A DNA stretch of 50,874 bases from Nevskiaceae bacterium (lineage in GTDB: Bacteria > Pseudomonadota > Gammaproteobacteria > Nevskiales > Nevskiaceae): assembly GCA_021731445.1 (NCBI GenBank), contig JAKFXK010000065.1:1-50874 (forward strand), in the 5' to 3' direction. Of the stretch, positions 34,500-44,004 are shown one piece after another (the first letter of the stretch is position 1; each line of letters opens with the position of its first letter). The notes beneath the pieces were generated by a model, which was not told where the DNA came from, made no database searches, and worked only from the letters and a program-made list of their open reading frames with translations. A program made the translations under genes and the position numbers.

Positions 34500-36227
34500 A
34501 TGAAAGTCCTCCTGCGCCGCATCGAGTCGCCCAATGCACCAGTCACCGAACAGGTGCTGGATGTCACCACGCTGCGCATCGGGCGCGGCAGCGACCAGGA
34601 CGTGGTGCTGGGCGATCTGCGCCTCGCCATGGCCCATGCCGAGATCGCCCTACACAAGGGCCTGATGGGTCTAGCACCCCACTTGCAGGCCAGGAGCCGT
34701 CTGGGGGTGAAAGTCAACGGCACACCGCAGCAGAGCGACACGCTCAAGGCCGGCGATGTGATCGACCTCGGGCGCTACACACTCACCGTCGGCAAGGCCA
34801 GTGCCGGACACGATCTGGTTCTGACGCTGCAAGAAAGCCAGCCCGCGCACGAAGCACGCAATGAGCGCAAGGCCGCGTTCAAGACCACGCTCGCCGACAC
34901 CGGCTGGTCGCGGCGGCGGCTGTCCTGGCTGCTGTTTGCCGTCGTGATCGCGGTCGCACTCGCCTGGCCGCTGCTGCGCTATTTCGGGCAAGTGGCAGCA
35001 CCGGAGGTTGCAGAGCGCAGTACGGTGCCCGAGCGCGCGCTGAAGGCGGACATCCTCTGGAACTCCGGTCCGCTCTCCAATGCCCACCAGATGCTCAGCG
35101 CCGACTGCGGCCTCTGCCACCAGCAGCCCTTCCTGCGCGTGCAGGACGCAAGCTGCAAGGGCTGCCATGCCGGCCTCGGCGACCATGCGCTGACGCCTGC
35201 GGTTGCCAGCCAGCATCCCTTCTCCGAGCAGCGCTGCACCGATTGCCACCGTGAGCACAACGGCCCGCATGGCTTGATCCCCACCGCGAATGCCGCCTGC
35301 ACGGTCTGCCATGCCGACCCGGCGGCACTGCCCGGCAAGCCCGGTTTGCCGACGGCGGATTTCAGCAGCGCTCACCCGGAGTTTCTGCTCAAGCTCACGC
35401 GCAAGACACCGGCAGGTGCGAAGCAGCCGTTCTTGTGGATCGACGCACGGCAGGGCACGCCAGAGGCCAGGCGCGAAGACACCGGCCTGAAGTTTCCCCA
35501 CGACCTCCACCTGCTGAAAAAAGGCATCGACGCACCCGAAGGCAAGCGCGTGCTCGAATGCGCCAGTTGCCACACACCCACCGCAGATCGCGCCAGCTTC
35601 CTGCCGGTGACGATGGAAAGCCATTGCGCCGACTGCCATCGCCTCGACTTCGACCCGCAATACCCGGATCGTCTGCTGCCGCATGGCGAGCCGGCTGCCG
35701 TGGTGCAGTCGGTGCGCGACCACTTTGCGCGCTTGGCGCTGGCCGGTGGCGTGATGACGACGGGCGCACCGACCGAGGTCGGAGAACGCCGCCGACCCGG
35801 CGAAACGCTGTCCCCCGCCAGAGCCAAGGCCGCCCTCGCCTGGGCCGATGCCGAGGCGCAGAAAACACTGACCGATGTGTTCGAGAAGCGTAGTTGTTTC
35901 CTCTGCCATGCAGTGACGACCATTGCCGGCGAGCCGAGCCGCTGGCAGATCACACCGGTCGCGCCAACCACGCAGCCTGCCTTTCGCACGCTGGTGTTCC
36001 CGCATGGCGCGCACCAGACCGAGTCCTGCACGAGCTGCCATGCCAGCACCGATTCCAAGCACTCCGAAGACGTGCTGCTGCCCGGCATCGGCCAGTGCCG
36101 CGACTGCCACGGCGATACCGGCGTGATGACCGAAACGGCATCGCCCTGCCAGTCCTGCCACGTCTATCACCTTGAGGCCAGCGCGAACCTCACCGTCCCG
36201 AGGCCTGCGGCTCAGGACGTGCCGTGA
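34500..36227 (+). CDS. FHA domain - membrane helix - decaheme cytochrome c
   Basis: A 575-residue protein. Residues 1-110 form a cytoplasmic FHA domain (LRIGRGSDQDVVLGD, then AHAEI, and GDVIDLGRYTLTVG); the usual Ser-Arg before the conserved His is replaced by Ala-Met, so phosphothreonine binding is doubtful. A single membrane helix lies at about 142-160. The periplasmic part carries ten CXXCH motifs: at 203, 219, 246, 267, 354, 376, 466, 510, 533 and 550, with extra histidines (FPHDLH, FPHGAHQ) as distal ligands, a NapC/cytochrome c7-like pattern. It probably receives electrons from the b-type membrane protein encoded seven bases upstream and hands them to periplasmic carriers. The first 12 codons of the longer open frame overlap that gene and are not used. 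Confidence 0.88.
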   Translation: MKVLLRRIESPNAPVTEQVLDVTTLRIGRGSDQDVVLGDLRLAMAHAEIALHKGLMGLAPHLQARSRLGVKVNGTPQQSDTLKAGDVIDLGRYTLTVGKASAGHDLVLTLQESQPAHEARNERKAAFKTTLADTGWSRRRLSWLLFAVVIAVALAWPLLRYFGQVAAPEVAERSTVPERALKADILWNSGPLSNAHQMLSADCGLCHQQPFLRVQDASCKGCHAGLGDHALTPAVASQHPFSEQRCTDCHREHNGPHGLIPTANAACTVCHADPAALPGKPGLPTADFSSAHPEFLLKLTRKTPAGAKQPFLWIDARQGTPEARREDTGLKFPHDLHLLKKGIDAPEGKRVLECASCHTPTADRASFLPVTMESHCADCHRLDFDPQYPDRLLPHGEPAAVVQSVRDHFARLALAGGVMTTGAPTEVGERRRPGETLSPARAKAALAWADAEAQKTLTDVFEKRSCFLCHAVTTIAGEPSRWQITPVAPTTQPAFRTLVFPHGAHQTESCTSCHASTDSKHSEDVLLPGIGQCRDCHGDTGVMTETASPCQSCHVYHLEASANLTVPRPAAQDVP

Positions 36228-38185
36228 GCCACTGGCTGCGCCCTGTTCTGCCGGCTTTCGCGTTTGCCGCGTTGCAGGGTTGTGGCGGTGGCGGCATCGG
36301 GGCCAGCACTTGTACCGGCAGCTGTGGCGATGTCGCGTCGCCGCGCCTCGAAGCGGGCGACGTGCAGCAGGTGATCGCGCAAGGTGTCGCCGAGGCACAG
36401 GCGCGCAGTGCCAGGGCCACGGTCGCGGTGGTGGATCGTGTCGGCAATGTGCTCGGCGTGTTCCGCATGAGCGGCTCGGATACCAGCATCACCATCAACT
36501 CCGGTCGCGGCGTCAGCGGCGGGCTGGAAGGCATCAGCGTCATCCCGGATTCGCTCGCCGCAATCAGCAAGGCGATCACGGCCGCATATATCTCCACCGA
36601 GGGCAATGCATTCAGCACCCGCACGGCGAGCCAGATCGTGCAGCAGTTCTTCAACCCCGGCGAGTTCCGGCAGCCTGGCGGGCCGCTGTTCGGCGTGCAG
36701 TTTTCTTCGCTGGCCTGTTCGGATCTGGTGCAGCGCCTCGCCGCCACCCGCCCTGGCGTTGGGCCGCAGCGCAGCCCCCTAGGCCTGTCTGCCGACCCCG
36801 GTGGTTTCCCGCTCTACCGCAGCGGCGTTCTGCTCGGCGGTGTCGGGGTGATCGCCGATTCAAGCTATGGCGCCGACCTCGACGTGCGTGATGCCGACAG
36901 CGATCTCGACGAGCTGATAGCGCTCGCTGGTCAGCGCGGCTTCGAGCCCGCAGAGGATCGCCGCGCAGATCGCATCACCGTCGATGGCAAGACCCTGCGC
37001 TACAGCGATGCAAGCGCAGGCCAGCTGATGACTGCGACCAGTGCTGCACCCAGCTTCGCCAGTCTCGATGGCAGCGCAGGCCAGCGGCTGGCGGTACGCG
37101 GCTACACCGCGACGGGCGACTCAAGCATCAAGGCAGGTACGCGCTTCGGCCTGGCAGAATCCGGCATCCGCCCCGCCAGCAACCCCGCACTCGCCGCGCT
37201 CGATGGCTTCGTGCTGGTGGATGCCGCCAACACCGAACGCTTTGCGCCAAAACCCGGCAGTGATGCCGCGAGCTTGGGCAGCACCGTACCGCTCGCTGCG
37301 GCTGAGGTGCAGACGGTGCTCGAAGAAGCCCTGAAGATCGCCAACCGCAGCCGTGCGCAAATCCGCAGGCCGCTGTCTTCACAGATGCGCGTGACCATCG
37401 CCGTCACCGATACGCATGGCACGGTGCTGAGTGTGGTCCGCACCCGCGATGCGCCGCTGTTCGGCACCGATGTGTCGCTGCAAAAGGCGCGCAGCGTCGC
37501 GTTTTTCAGCAACCCGGCGGCGGCGGCCGATCTTGCTGCCACTCCCGATACCCAATATCTCGCCAATGGTGCGACGGCGCGCATCGCCGACTACCTGCCC
37601 GCCTATCGCAGCTTCTTCAATCAGCCGATGGCGTTTGCCGATGGAGCCTATGCCTACGGCAACCGCAGCATCGGCAATGTCGCGCGGCCGTACTTTCCGG
37701 ATGGCATCCCCGATGGCGGCGAGCATGGGCCGGTCTCGAAAACCATTCGCGACTGGAGCATTTTCTCCACCGGCCTGCAGCTCGACCTCGTCAATTCCGC
37801 CATCATCAAGCACGTCAGCTTCGTGCTGGGTGCTGGCAGCGATGTGACGCCGGGCAGCTGCACCGAGATGCCCGCAGCACCGGGGGCCGGCATCTCCCGT
37901 CTCGGCAATGGCTTGCAGATATTTGCGGGCGGCGTGCCGATCTATCGCGGCAACAGGCTGGTCGGCGGGATCGGCATTTCCGGTGACGGCATCGACCAGG
38001 ACGACATGGTCGCCTTCCTCGGCCTGCACCACGCGGGCGTGCGGCTGGGCGGCGCTATCGGCCATGCGCCTGCAGCGATGCGCGCCGACACCATCCGACG
38101 CGGTGATATCAACCTGCGTTACGTGCAATGCCCGCAAGCGCCGTTTCTCGACAGCGACGAGCAGCGGCCATGCGAGGGCAAGTGA
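36224..38185 (+). CDS. Lipoprotein with two GlcG/HbpS-like heme-binding domains
   Basis: A 653-residue lipoprotein (LQGC, Cys20, followed by four glycines) with two copies of the GlcG/HbpS fold. The first starts near residue 44 (LEAGDVQQVIAQGVAEA, VAVVDRVGNVLGVFRMSG), the second near 362 (AAAEVQTVLEEALKIA, IAVTDTHGTVLSVVRTRDA), each followed by the helical RSVAFF/KAITAAYIS segment. Family members bind heme or small ligands and often act as sensors. There is no CXXCH. GTG start overlaps the stop of the decaheme gene (GTGA), so the two are translationally coupled. A role in heme handling or as an envelope-bound accessory of the electron conduit is inferred from position. Confidence 0.78.
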   Translation: MSHWLRPVLPAFAFAALQGCGGGGIGASTCTGSCGDVASPRLEAGDVQQVIAQGVAEAQARSARATVAVVDRVGNVLGVFRMSGSDTSITINSGRGVSGGLEGISVIPDSLAAISKAITAAYISTEGNAFSTRTASQIVQQFFNPGEFRQPGGPLFGVQFSSLACSDLVQRLAATRPGVGPQRSPLGLSADPGGFPLYRSGVLLGGVGVIADSSYGADLDVRDADSDLDELIALAGQRGFEPAEDRRADRITVDGKTLRYSDASAGQLMTATSAAPSFASLDGSAGQRLAVRGYTATGDSSIKAGTRFGLAESGIRPASNPALAALDGFVLVDAANTERFAPKPGSDAASLGSTVPLAAAEVQTVLEEALKIANRSRAQIRRPLSSQMRVTIAVTDTHGTVLSVVRTRDAPLFGTDVSLQKARSVAFFSNPAAAADLAATPDTQYLANGATARIADYLPAYRSFFNQPMAFADGAYAYGNRSIGNVARPYFPDGIPDGGEHGPVSKTIRDWSIFSTGLQLDLVNSAIIKHVSFVLGAGSDVTPGSCTEMPAAPGAGISRLGNGLQIFAGGVPIYRGNRLVGGIGISGDGIDQDDMVAFLGLHHAGVRLGGAIGHAPAAMRADTIRRGDINLRYVQCPQAPFLDSDEQRPCEGK

Positions 38186-40026
38186 AACGACTGCCCGCCA
38201 CCATCAGCCTTGCCTTGCTGCTGCCTGTGCTGCCCGTGCTGACCGTACAGGCAGAAGGCGCTGGCAAGGCAGCCGCCCCAGCCTTACTCATGGATGAGCA
38301 GTTCTGGTCGGAACGCCCTCAGCCTGAGGCCGATCTCAGCGAGCGTCGCCGCCCGGACAGGCACCGGCCCGATACCGCTGAAGCTGCCGCCGCACCGCTG
38401 CCAGACCCCAACGCCAGAACCGGCCTTACATCCGTTCGCCCCATCGAAAACTGGCAGAGCACCCAGGGCGCGCCGGTGCCCGACCGCTGGCGGCTCATCA
38501 GCAACCTTGGCGTGCTGCGGGATCAGATCCGCAACCCCTACGAGCAGAACACGCTCAAGGGCGATAAACCGATTCGCGGGCATGACGAGTTCCTGGTGGT
38601 GCTGGCGATCTCCGACACCGTGTTCGAGCCGCGCAGCATCCCCACGCCGGTGGCAGCGCAAGCGCCCGACCGCGCGGGGGCCAATGGCATCTTCGGCGGC
38701 GACACGCAGAATGCCTTCCTGCAAAGCGTGATCCTGAGCCTGATCTACCTGAAGGGCGATACCACCTTCAAGCCACCGGACATCGAGTTTCACATCACGC
38801 CGACATTCAATTTCAACCATGTGCATGTGCAAGAAAACCGCGCGCTGCGCGTCGACCCGCGCGAGTCCACCACGCGGCGCGAGACCTTCATCGGTATGCA
38901 GGAATTGTTTCTCGACTACCACCTGCGCAACGTCAGCGACCGTTACGACTTCGACAGCGTCCGCTTCGGCATCCAGCCCATCTCGCTGGATTTTCGCGGC
39001 TTCCTGTTTCAGGACTTGCCCATCTCCGCGCGCCTGTTCGGCACCCGCGACAACAACCGCTGGCAGTACAATCTCATCTGGGCACGCAGGCTTGAGAAAG
39101 ACACCAACTCCGGCCTCAACGCCATCAACCGGACACCCCGCGAGGATGATCTCTTCGCCGCCAATCTCTACCGTCAGGACTGGCCGGTGCTGGGCTTCAC
39201 CAGCCAGGCACTCGTTGCGCACAACCGCAACACCGAGGGCGGCGATTTCTTTTTCGACCGCAATGGCTTACTGGCCCGCCCCGCCTCGCTCGGCACCGAG
39301 CGCGGGCGCAATTACCATGTGACGTATCTGGGCGTGAACGGCGACGGCCACTTCGGCCGCGACAATCTCACCGTCTCGGCCTACCTCGCAGCGGGCCGCG
39401 AGACACGCGGCGTGTTCCGCGATGAGGGCCGCGATATCTTCGCGGGCTTTGCCGCCGCAGAGTGGTCGCGCGACTACGACTGGATCCGCGCGCGCGTCTC
39501 GGCACTCTGGGCCAGTGGTGAGGACGACCCGTACGACAGCACTGCCAACGGCTTCGATGCCGTGTTCGAGAACCCGATCTTTGCCGGGGCCGACACCAGC
39601 TACTGGATTCGACAGGGCGTGCCGCTGATTGGCGGTGGCGGCGTGACGCTTTCCACCCGCAATGGTGTGCTCAACAATCTGCGCACCAGCAAGGAACATG
39701 GGCAGAGCAATTTCACCAATCCCGGCACGATGCTGCTGGGCGTCGGTGGCGACTTCGATCTCACACCGCAGTTGCGTCTCTCGACCAACTTCAACCACCT
39801 CTGGTTTGCCGACACCACCGTGGTCGAGGTGGCGCGCAATCAGGGCGGCATCTCCAAGCCCATCGGCTGGGACTTGTCCACCGCGCTGATCTGGCGGCCG
39901 TTCCAGAACCAGAACGCGGTGCTGCGGCTCTCTTACGCGCAGCTTCTGCCCGGTGCAGGTTTCGAGGCGCTGTTCCCGGATGAAGACGCGTATTCGCTGC
40001 TGGCGAATGTGACATTTGCTTATTGA
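38182..40026 (+). CDS. Outer-membrane beta-barrel candidate of the cytochrome cluster
   Basis: A 614-residue exported protein not recognised at family level. It has a signal peptide (MKRLPATISLALLLPVLPVL to about residue 25), a Pro/Arg-rich N-terminal segment to about 100, then alternating aromatic/polar strands (HITPTFNFNHVHVQ, RWQYNLIWARRL, LTVSAYLAAGRET, LRLSTNFNHLWFAD) and a last strand LLANVTFAY ending in an aromatic residue, as expected for BAM-assembled barrels. Size is like MtrB-type porins, though no CXXC typical of some MtrB proteins is seen. GTG start overlaps the previous stop (GTGA); ATG 38170 is an alternative. It may form the pore that lets decaheme cytochromes meet across the outer membrane. 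Confidence 0.65.
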   Translation: MKRLPATISLALLLPVLPVLTVQAEGAGKAAAPALLMDEQFWSERPQPEADLSERRRPDRHRPDTAEAAAAPLPDPNARTGLTSVRPIENWQSTQGAPVPDRWRLISNLGVLRDQIRNPYEQNTLKGDKPIRGHDEFLVVLAISDTVFEPRSIPTPVAAQAPDRAGANGIFGGDTQNAFLQSVILSLIYLKGDTTFKPPDIEFHITPTFNFNHVHVQENRALRVDPRESTTRRETFIGMQELFLDYHLRNVSDRYDFDSVRFGIQPISLDFRGFLFQDLPISARLFGTRDNNRWQYNLIWARRLEKDTNSGLNAINRTPREDDLFAANLYRQDWPVLGFTSQALVAHNRNTEGGDFFFDRNGLLARPASLGTERGRNYHVTYLGVNGDGHFGRDNLTVSAYLAAGRETRGVFRDEGRDIFAGFAAAEWSRDYDWIRARVSALWASGEDDPYDSTANGFDAVFENPIFAGADTSYWIRQGVPLIGGGGVTLSTRNGVLNNLRTSKEHGQSNFTNPGTMLLGVGGDFDLTPQLRLSTNFNHLWFADTTVVEVARNQGGISKPIGWDLSTALIWRPFQNQNAVLRLSYAQLLPGAGFEALFPDEDAYSLLANVTFAY

Positions 40027-40036
40027 GCCTGCCGCT

Positions 40037-43000
40037 ATGCACAACGACCCCTCCCTGAATTTGTCACACCGGCGAAAGCCGGTATCCAGTCGTGAAGTGC
40101 AGCCACTTTGGGGGGGACTGGATACCGGCTTTCGCCGGTATGACGAGCAGTTTCCATTGAGCTTTTGTCTTGCAATCCTCGTCAGCATTTTGTGGCTCTG
40201 TAGTTCGATTGCATTTGCGGCGGAAAGTGGCGCCGCAGCCGACAGGCAATATCACCCCGCACCAGCTGCCCCAGTGAGCCAATCCACCGGGGATGCGAAA
40301 GCGAAGTCCGCCGGCTGCACCAGCTGCCACACCGACACCGACCAGCCCTCGATGCACGCCAATCCCGGCGTGGTGCTGGGTTGCACCGACTGCCACGGCG
40401 GCAATGCGAAGGTGGCACTGCCGCAGGGCAGCACGCGGCCGGAGCGGGCCTACACCGAGGCGATGGACTCGGCCCACGTGCTGCCGCTGTGGCCAGCCTC
40501 GTGGAAGGGCAGCGCGAATCCCAAATCCAACTTCGCGCAGATCAACCGCGAGCGCGCAGAGTTCATCCGCTTCGTCAATCCCGGTGACTACCGCGTGGCG
40601 GACCTGGCCTGCGGTGCCTGCCACCAGCCGGTGATCGAAGCCAGCCGCCGCAGCCTGATGGCGACGGCCGCGATGTTCTGGGAGGGTGCGAGTTACAACA
40701 ACGGCATCCTGCCCCACAAACGCAGCGTGCTGGGTGAGAGCTACGCACCCGCCAGCGGCCCGCGCGCCTTCCCCGACAACACCATGCTGCCGTTGAAGAG
40801 CGAGCTGCTGGACAAGGTCGCGCAGAAGACCGGCCCGAAGCCGGAGGCTGCACTCACCTACCTGCCCGCCACCATCAGCAACCCGGTAGCGGTGGACGAG
40901 AACATGCAGAAGAAGGGCATCATCCAGACGCTCTATCCCCTGCCCGCCTGGGAGGTCACACCGCCCGGCGACGTGTTCCGCGTGTTCGAGCGCGGCGGCC
41001 GCAACATCAACTCGATCTTCCCGGAGACCGGCCTGCCCAACTCGCTGGGCCTGATCCAAAGGCTGGAAGAACCGGGCCGCCCGGACCTGAAGCAATCCAA
41101 TCGCGGCCCCGGCACCGGCAATCGCATCGCGGTGCCGGTGCTCAATCTGCACAAGACGCGCCTCAACGATCCCTTTCTCTGGTTTCTCGGCACCAACGAC
41201 CAGCCGGGTGATTACCGCAGCTCCGGTTGCACCGCCTGCCACGTGGTCTATGCCAACGACCGCGAGCCGAAGCACTCAGGGCCGTATGCGAAGTTCGGCC
41301 ATGGCGGCACCACACAGACTTTAGACCCGACCATCGCCCGCAACGAGCCGGGCCACCCGCTGCAACATGCCTTCACGCGCGCCATCCCCACCGCGCAGTG
41401 CATGACCTGCCACATGCACCAGCCGAACATGTTCATGAACTCCATGCTCGGCTACACCATGTGGGACTACGAGGCGGACGCGCCGCGCATGTGGCCGGAA
41501 AAACAGAAGTATCCGACCGATGCCGAGATTCGCAGCATCAACGAGCGCAACCCCGAAGAAGCGGCGACACGCGGCCTCTGGGGCGACACCGATTTTCTCG
41601 CCAGGGTCTGGGACAAGAACCCGGAGATGAAAGACACGCAGTTCGCCGACTACCACGGCCACGGCTGGAACTTCCGTGCCGTCTACAAGCGCGACAAGAA
41701 GGGCAACCTGCTCGACGCCAAGGGCGCGATGGTGGCCGACGACGACCCGCAAAAGTTCAAGAAATCCGTGCATCTCTCCAGCATCCACGTCGACAAGGGC
41801 ATGCAGTGCGTGGACTGCCATTTCTCGCAGGACATGCACGGCAACGGCCACATCGCGGGCGAGGTGGCGCAGGCCATCGAGATCGAATGCCAGGACTGCC
41901 ACGGCACGGTGGATCGCTACCCGACGCTGAAAACATCAGGCCCCGCCGCACCGCCCGGCGGCACCGACATGAGCAACAAGCGGGTGCAGGATGGGCGCCT
42001 GCGTTTCGAGTGGATCGACGGCAAGCTCTGGCAGCGCAGCAGCGTCACACCAGGTATGGAGTGGGAAATCCATCTGGTGAAGGACTCGGTCACGCCCGGC
42101 AAAGCGCACTACAACGAGAAAGCTGCGCGTGCGAAATTGATGGCACGCGACACGACAAACTTCGGCTATGGCCGCGATGTGAAGCCAGCAGATCGCGCGC
42201 ACCAGGACGAGGAGATCATGTGCGTCACCTGCCACAGCTCCTGGACCACGAGCTGCTTCGGCTGCCATCTGCCGATCGAAGCAAACTGGAAGACCGAGCG
42301 CAAGCACTTCGAGGGCGGCGAGACACGTAACTACGCCACCTACAACCCGCAGGTGGCGCGCGATGATTTCTTCATGCTCGGCAAGCATGGCGAGGTGAAG
42401 GGCCATCGCGTCGCCCCCATCCGCTCGTCCTCGGCGCTGGTGCTGTCGTCCACCAACACCAGCCGCGAGAGGATCTACATCCAGCAGCCGCCGGTCTCGT
42501 CCGGCGGCTTCTCCAGCCAGGCCTTCGCGCCCCACTACCCGCACACCGAGCGCACCACCGAAACCAAGACCTGCTCGGATTGTCATCTGTCGCAGGCCAA
42601 TGACAACAACGCCTGGATGGCCTCGCTCTTGGGCCAGGGCACCAACTTCGTGAACTTCATCGGCTTTCATGCCTGGGCCGGTGGCAGTGATGGCATTGCG
42701 GCGGTGCAAGTGACGGAATGGAACGAACCGCAGGCCGTGCTCGGCAGCTATCTGCACCGCTACGCCTACCCGGACTGGTACGCGGCACACGAAGCGCGCG
42801 GTCGCAAGCTGACCACCGCGCACGCCAATGGCAGCAGCGAGCCGGTACGCTGCCTGCAACTGCGCGGCGAGTACCTGTATGCCGCCGAGGGCAGCAAGGG
42901 CATGCAGGCCTACGATGCCGCGAGCATCGCCAACAAGGGCTTCAGCCAGCGGCTCATCACCGCGCCGTTCTCGCCGCTCGGCCACGACACGCGCATCAAG

Positions 43001-43972
43001 ACCGAAGACGCGCGCTGTGTGGTGCTGCCCACCAACCAACCGATCAATCCGCTGCGCAATGCCGATGCCACGCAGCGCGAAAAGAACCAGGAGCAGGCCA
43101 TGCACCCGCTCTACCACTACGCGCTGATTGCCGATGCGGTCGAGGGGCTGATTCTCGTCAACGTCGATACCCTGCAGGACGGCGAGCCGCGCAACAACAA
43201 ACTCAAGCGCGCACTCACCTGGAACGCCGACGGCGTGCTGAGGGGCGCGCGCCATCTCGCCATCGCCGGCACCCGCATCTACGTGATCGCTGATGCCGGG
43301 CTGGTCGTGATCGATCTCGCCGAGCCGCTGCAACCGAAGCTGATCGGCATCACGCCGATGAGCGATGCGCGCAGTGTCGCCGTGCAGTTCCGCTACGCCT
43401 TCGTCACCACCGCGCGCGGGCTGGAAGTGCTCGATATCACCAACCCTGTGCAAGCCATCGCCAAAGCCCTGCTGCCGATGGCCGATGCGCGTCGCGTCTA
43501 CGTCGCGCGCACCTATGCCTACATCGCAGCGGGCGCTGAAGGTCTGGTGGTAGTCGATGTGCAAAACCCGGAGCAACCCAGCGTGCTCACCCACACCACC
43601 GCCGACGACAAGTTGAAGGGCGCAAACGATGTGGTGGTCGGCTCCACCAATGCCAGCCTGTTCGCCTACATCGCCGACACGAGCGGCCTGCACGTGCTGC
43701 AACTCACGGCTCCGGACACGCAGCCCAAGTTCTACGGCTTCTCGCCCGAGCCGAAACCGCAATGGATTGCGCACTGGCCGAGCCGCAAACCGCTGCTCGC
43801 ACTCAGCAAGGGCCTCGACCGCGACCGCGCTGTAGATGAAACCGGGAACCAGATCGCAGTTTTCGGCCGGATTGGCTCCCGTCCCTTCAACCAGAAGGAG
43901 ATGGAAGGACTATTTTTAGGCACCGACGGCAAACCCTGGTTTGTCGGCGACGAGGTGAGGAGAGGGCAGTAG
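40037..43972 (+). CDS. Large decaheme cytochrome c with C-terminal LVIVD beta-propeller
   Basis: About 1311 residues. Ten CXXCH motifs (CTSCH, CTDCH, CGACH, CTACH, CMTCH, CVDCH, CQDCH, CVTCH, CFGCH, CSDCH) are spread over roughly residues 94-850 with wide spacings, unlike the dense MtrA pattern. The last third contains LVIVD-type repeats (GLVVIDLAEPLQPKLIG, GLEVLDITNPVQ, GLVVVDVQNPEQPS), which form extracellular or periplasmic beta-propellers. The signal-like hydrophobic segment begins only at about residue 41 (LSFCLAILVSILWLCSSIAFA), because an inverted-repeat element is translated in frame before it; TTG 40157 is an alternative start that gives a normal signal peptide. Likely an outermost or periplasmic electron-transfer protein. 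Confidence 0.85.
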   Translation: MHNDPSLNLSHRRKPVSSREVQPLWGGLDTGFRRYDEQFPLSFCLAILVSILWLCSSIAFAAESGAAADRQYHPAPAAPVSQSTGDAKAKSAGCTSCHTDTDQPSMHANPGVVLGCTDCHGGNAKVALPQGSTRPERAYTEAMDSAHVLPLWPASWKGSANPKSNFAQINRERAEFIRFVNPGDYRVADLACGACHQPVIEASRRSLMATAAMFWEGASYNNGILPHKRSVLGESYAPASGPRAFPDNTMLPLKSELLDKVAQKTGPKPEAALTYLPATISNPVAVDENMQKKGIIQTLYPLPAWEVTPPGDVFRVFERGGRNINSIFPETGLPNSLGLIQRLEEPGRPDLKQSNRGPGTGNRIAVPVLNLHKTRLNDPFLWFLGTNDQPGDYRSSGCTACHVVYANDREPKHSGPYAKFGHGGTTQTLDPTIARNEPGHPLQHAFTRAIPTAQCMTCHMHQPNMFMNSMLGYTMWDYEADAPRMWPEKQKYPTDAEIRSINERNPEEAATRGLWGDTDFLARVWDKNPEMKDTQFADYHGHGWNFRAVYKRDKKGNLLDAKGAMVADDDPQKFKKSVHLSSIHVDKGMQCVDCHFSQDMHGNGHIAGEVAQAIEIECQDCHGTVDRYPTLKTSGPAAPPGGTDMSNKRVQDGRLRFEWIDGKLWQRSSVTPGMEWEIHLVKDSVTPGKAHYNEKAARAKLMARDTTNFGYGRDVKPADRAHQDEEIMCVTCHSSWTTSCFGCHLPIEANWKTERKHFEGGETRNYATYNPQVARDDFFMLGKHGEVKGHRVAPIRSSSALVLSSTNTSRERIYIQQPPVSSGGFSSQAFAPHYPHTERTTETKTCSDCHLSQANDNNAWMASLLGQGTNFVNFIGFHAWAGGSDGIAAVQVTEWNEPQAVLGSYLHRYAYPDWYAAHEARGRKLTTAHANGSSEPVRCLQLRGEYLYAAEGSKGMQAYDAASIANKGFSQRLITAPFSPLGHDTRIKTEDARCVVLPTNQPINPLRNADATQREKNQEQAMHPLYHYALIADAVEGLILVNVDTLQDGEPRNNKLKRALTWNADGVLRGARHLAIAGTRIYVIADAGLVVIDLAEPLQPKLIGITPMSDARSVAVQFRYAFVTTARGLEVLDITNPVQAIAKALLPMADARRVYVARTYAYIAAGAEGLVVVDVQNPEQPSVLTHTTADDKLKGANDVVVGSTNASLFAYIADTSGLHVLQLTAPDTQPKFYGFSPEPKPQWIAHWPSRKPLLALSKGLDRDRAVDETGNQIAVFGRIGSRPFNQKEMEGLFLGTDGKPWFVGDEVRRGQ
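40063..40144. repeat. REPIN-like inverted repeat at the start of the large decaheme gene
   Basis: Two 29-base arms (40063-40091 and 40116-40144) are inverted copies matching at 28 of 29 positions, separated by 24 bases. Each arm is itself a hairpin, ACCGGC-GAAA-GCCGGT, so the element is a pair of inverted REP sequences. It is read through in frame by the long decaheme open frame, encoding residues about 10-36 if translation begins at 40037. Confidence 0.85.
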
Positions 43973-44004
43973 CCTTCCGCAACAGGCATCAGGAGGAGAA
44001 CACC

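Noticed and set aside
41936..43774. 612-codon minus-strand frame opposite the large decaheme gene.
   Set aside because: Antisense shadow; the plus strand encodes heme motifs and LVIVD repeats.
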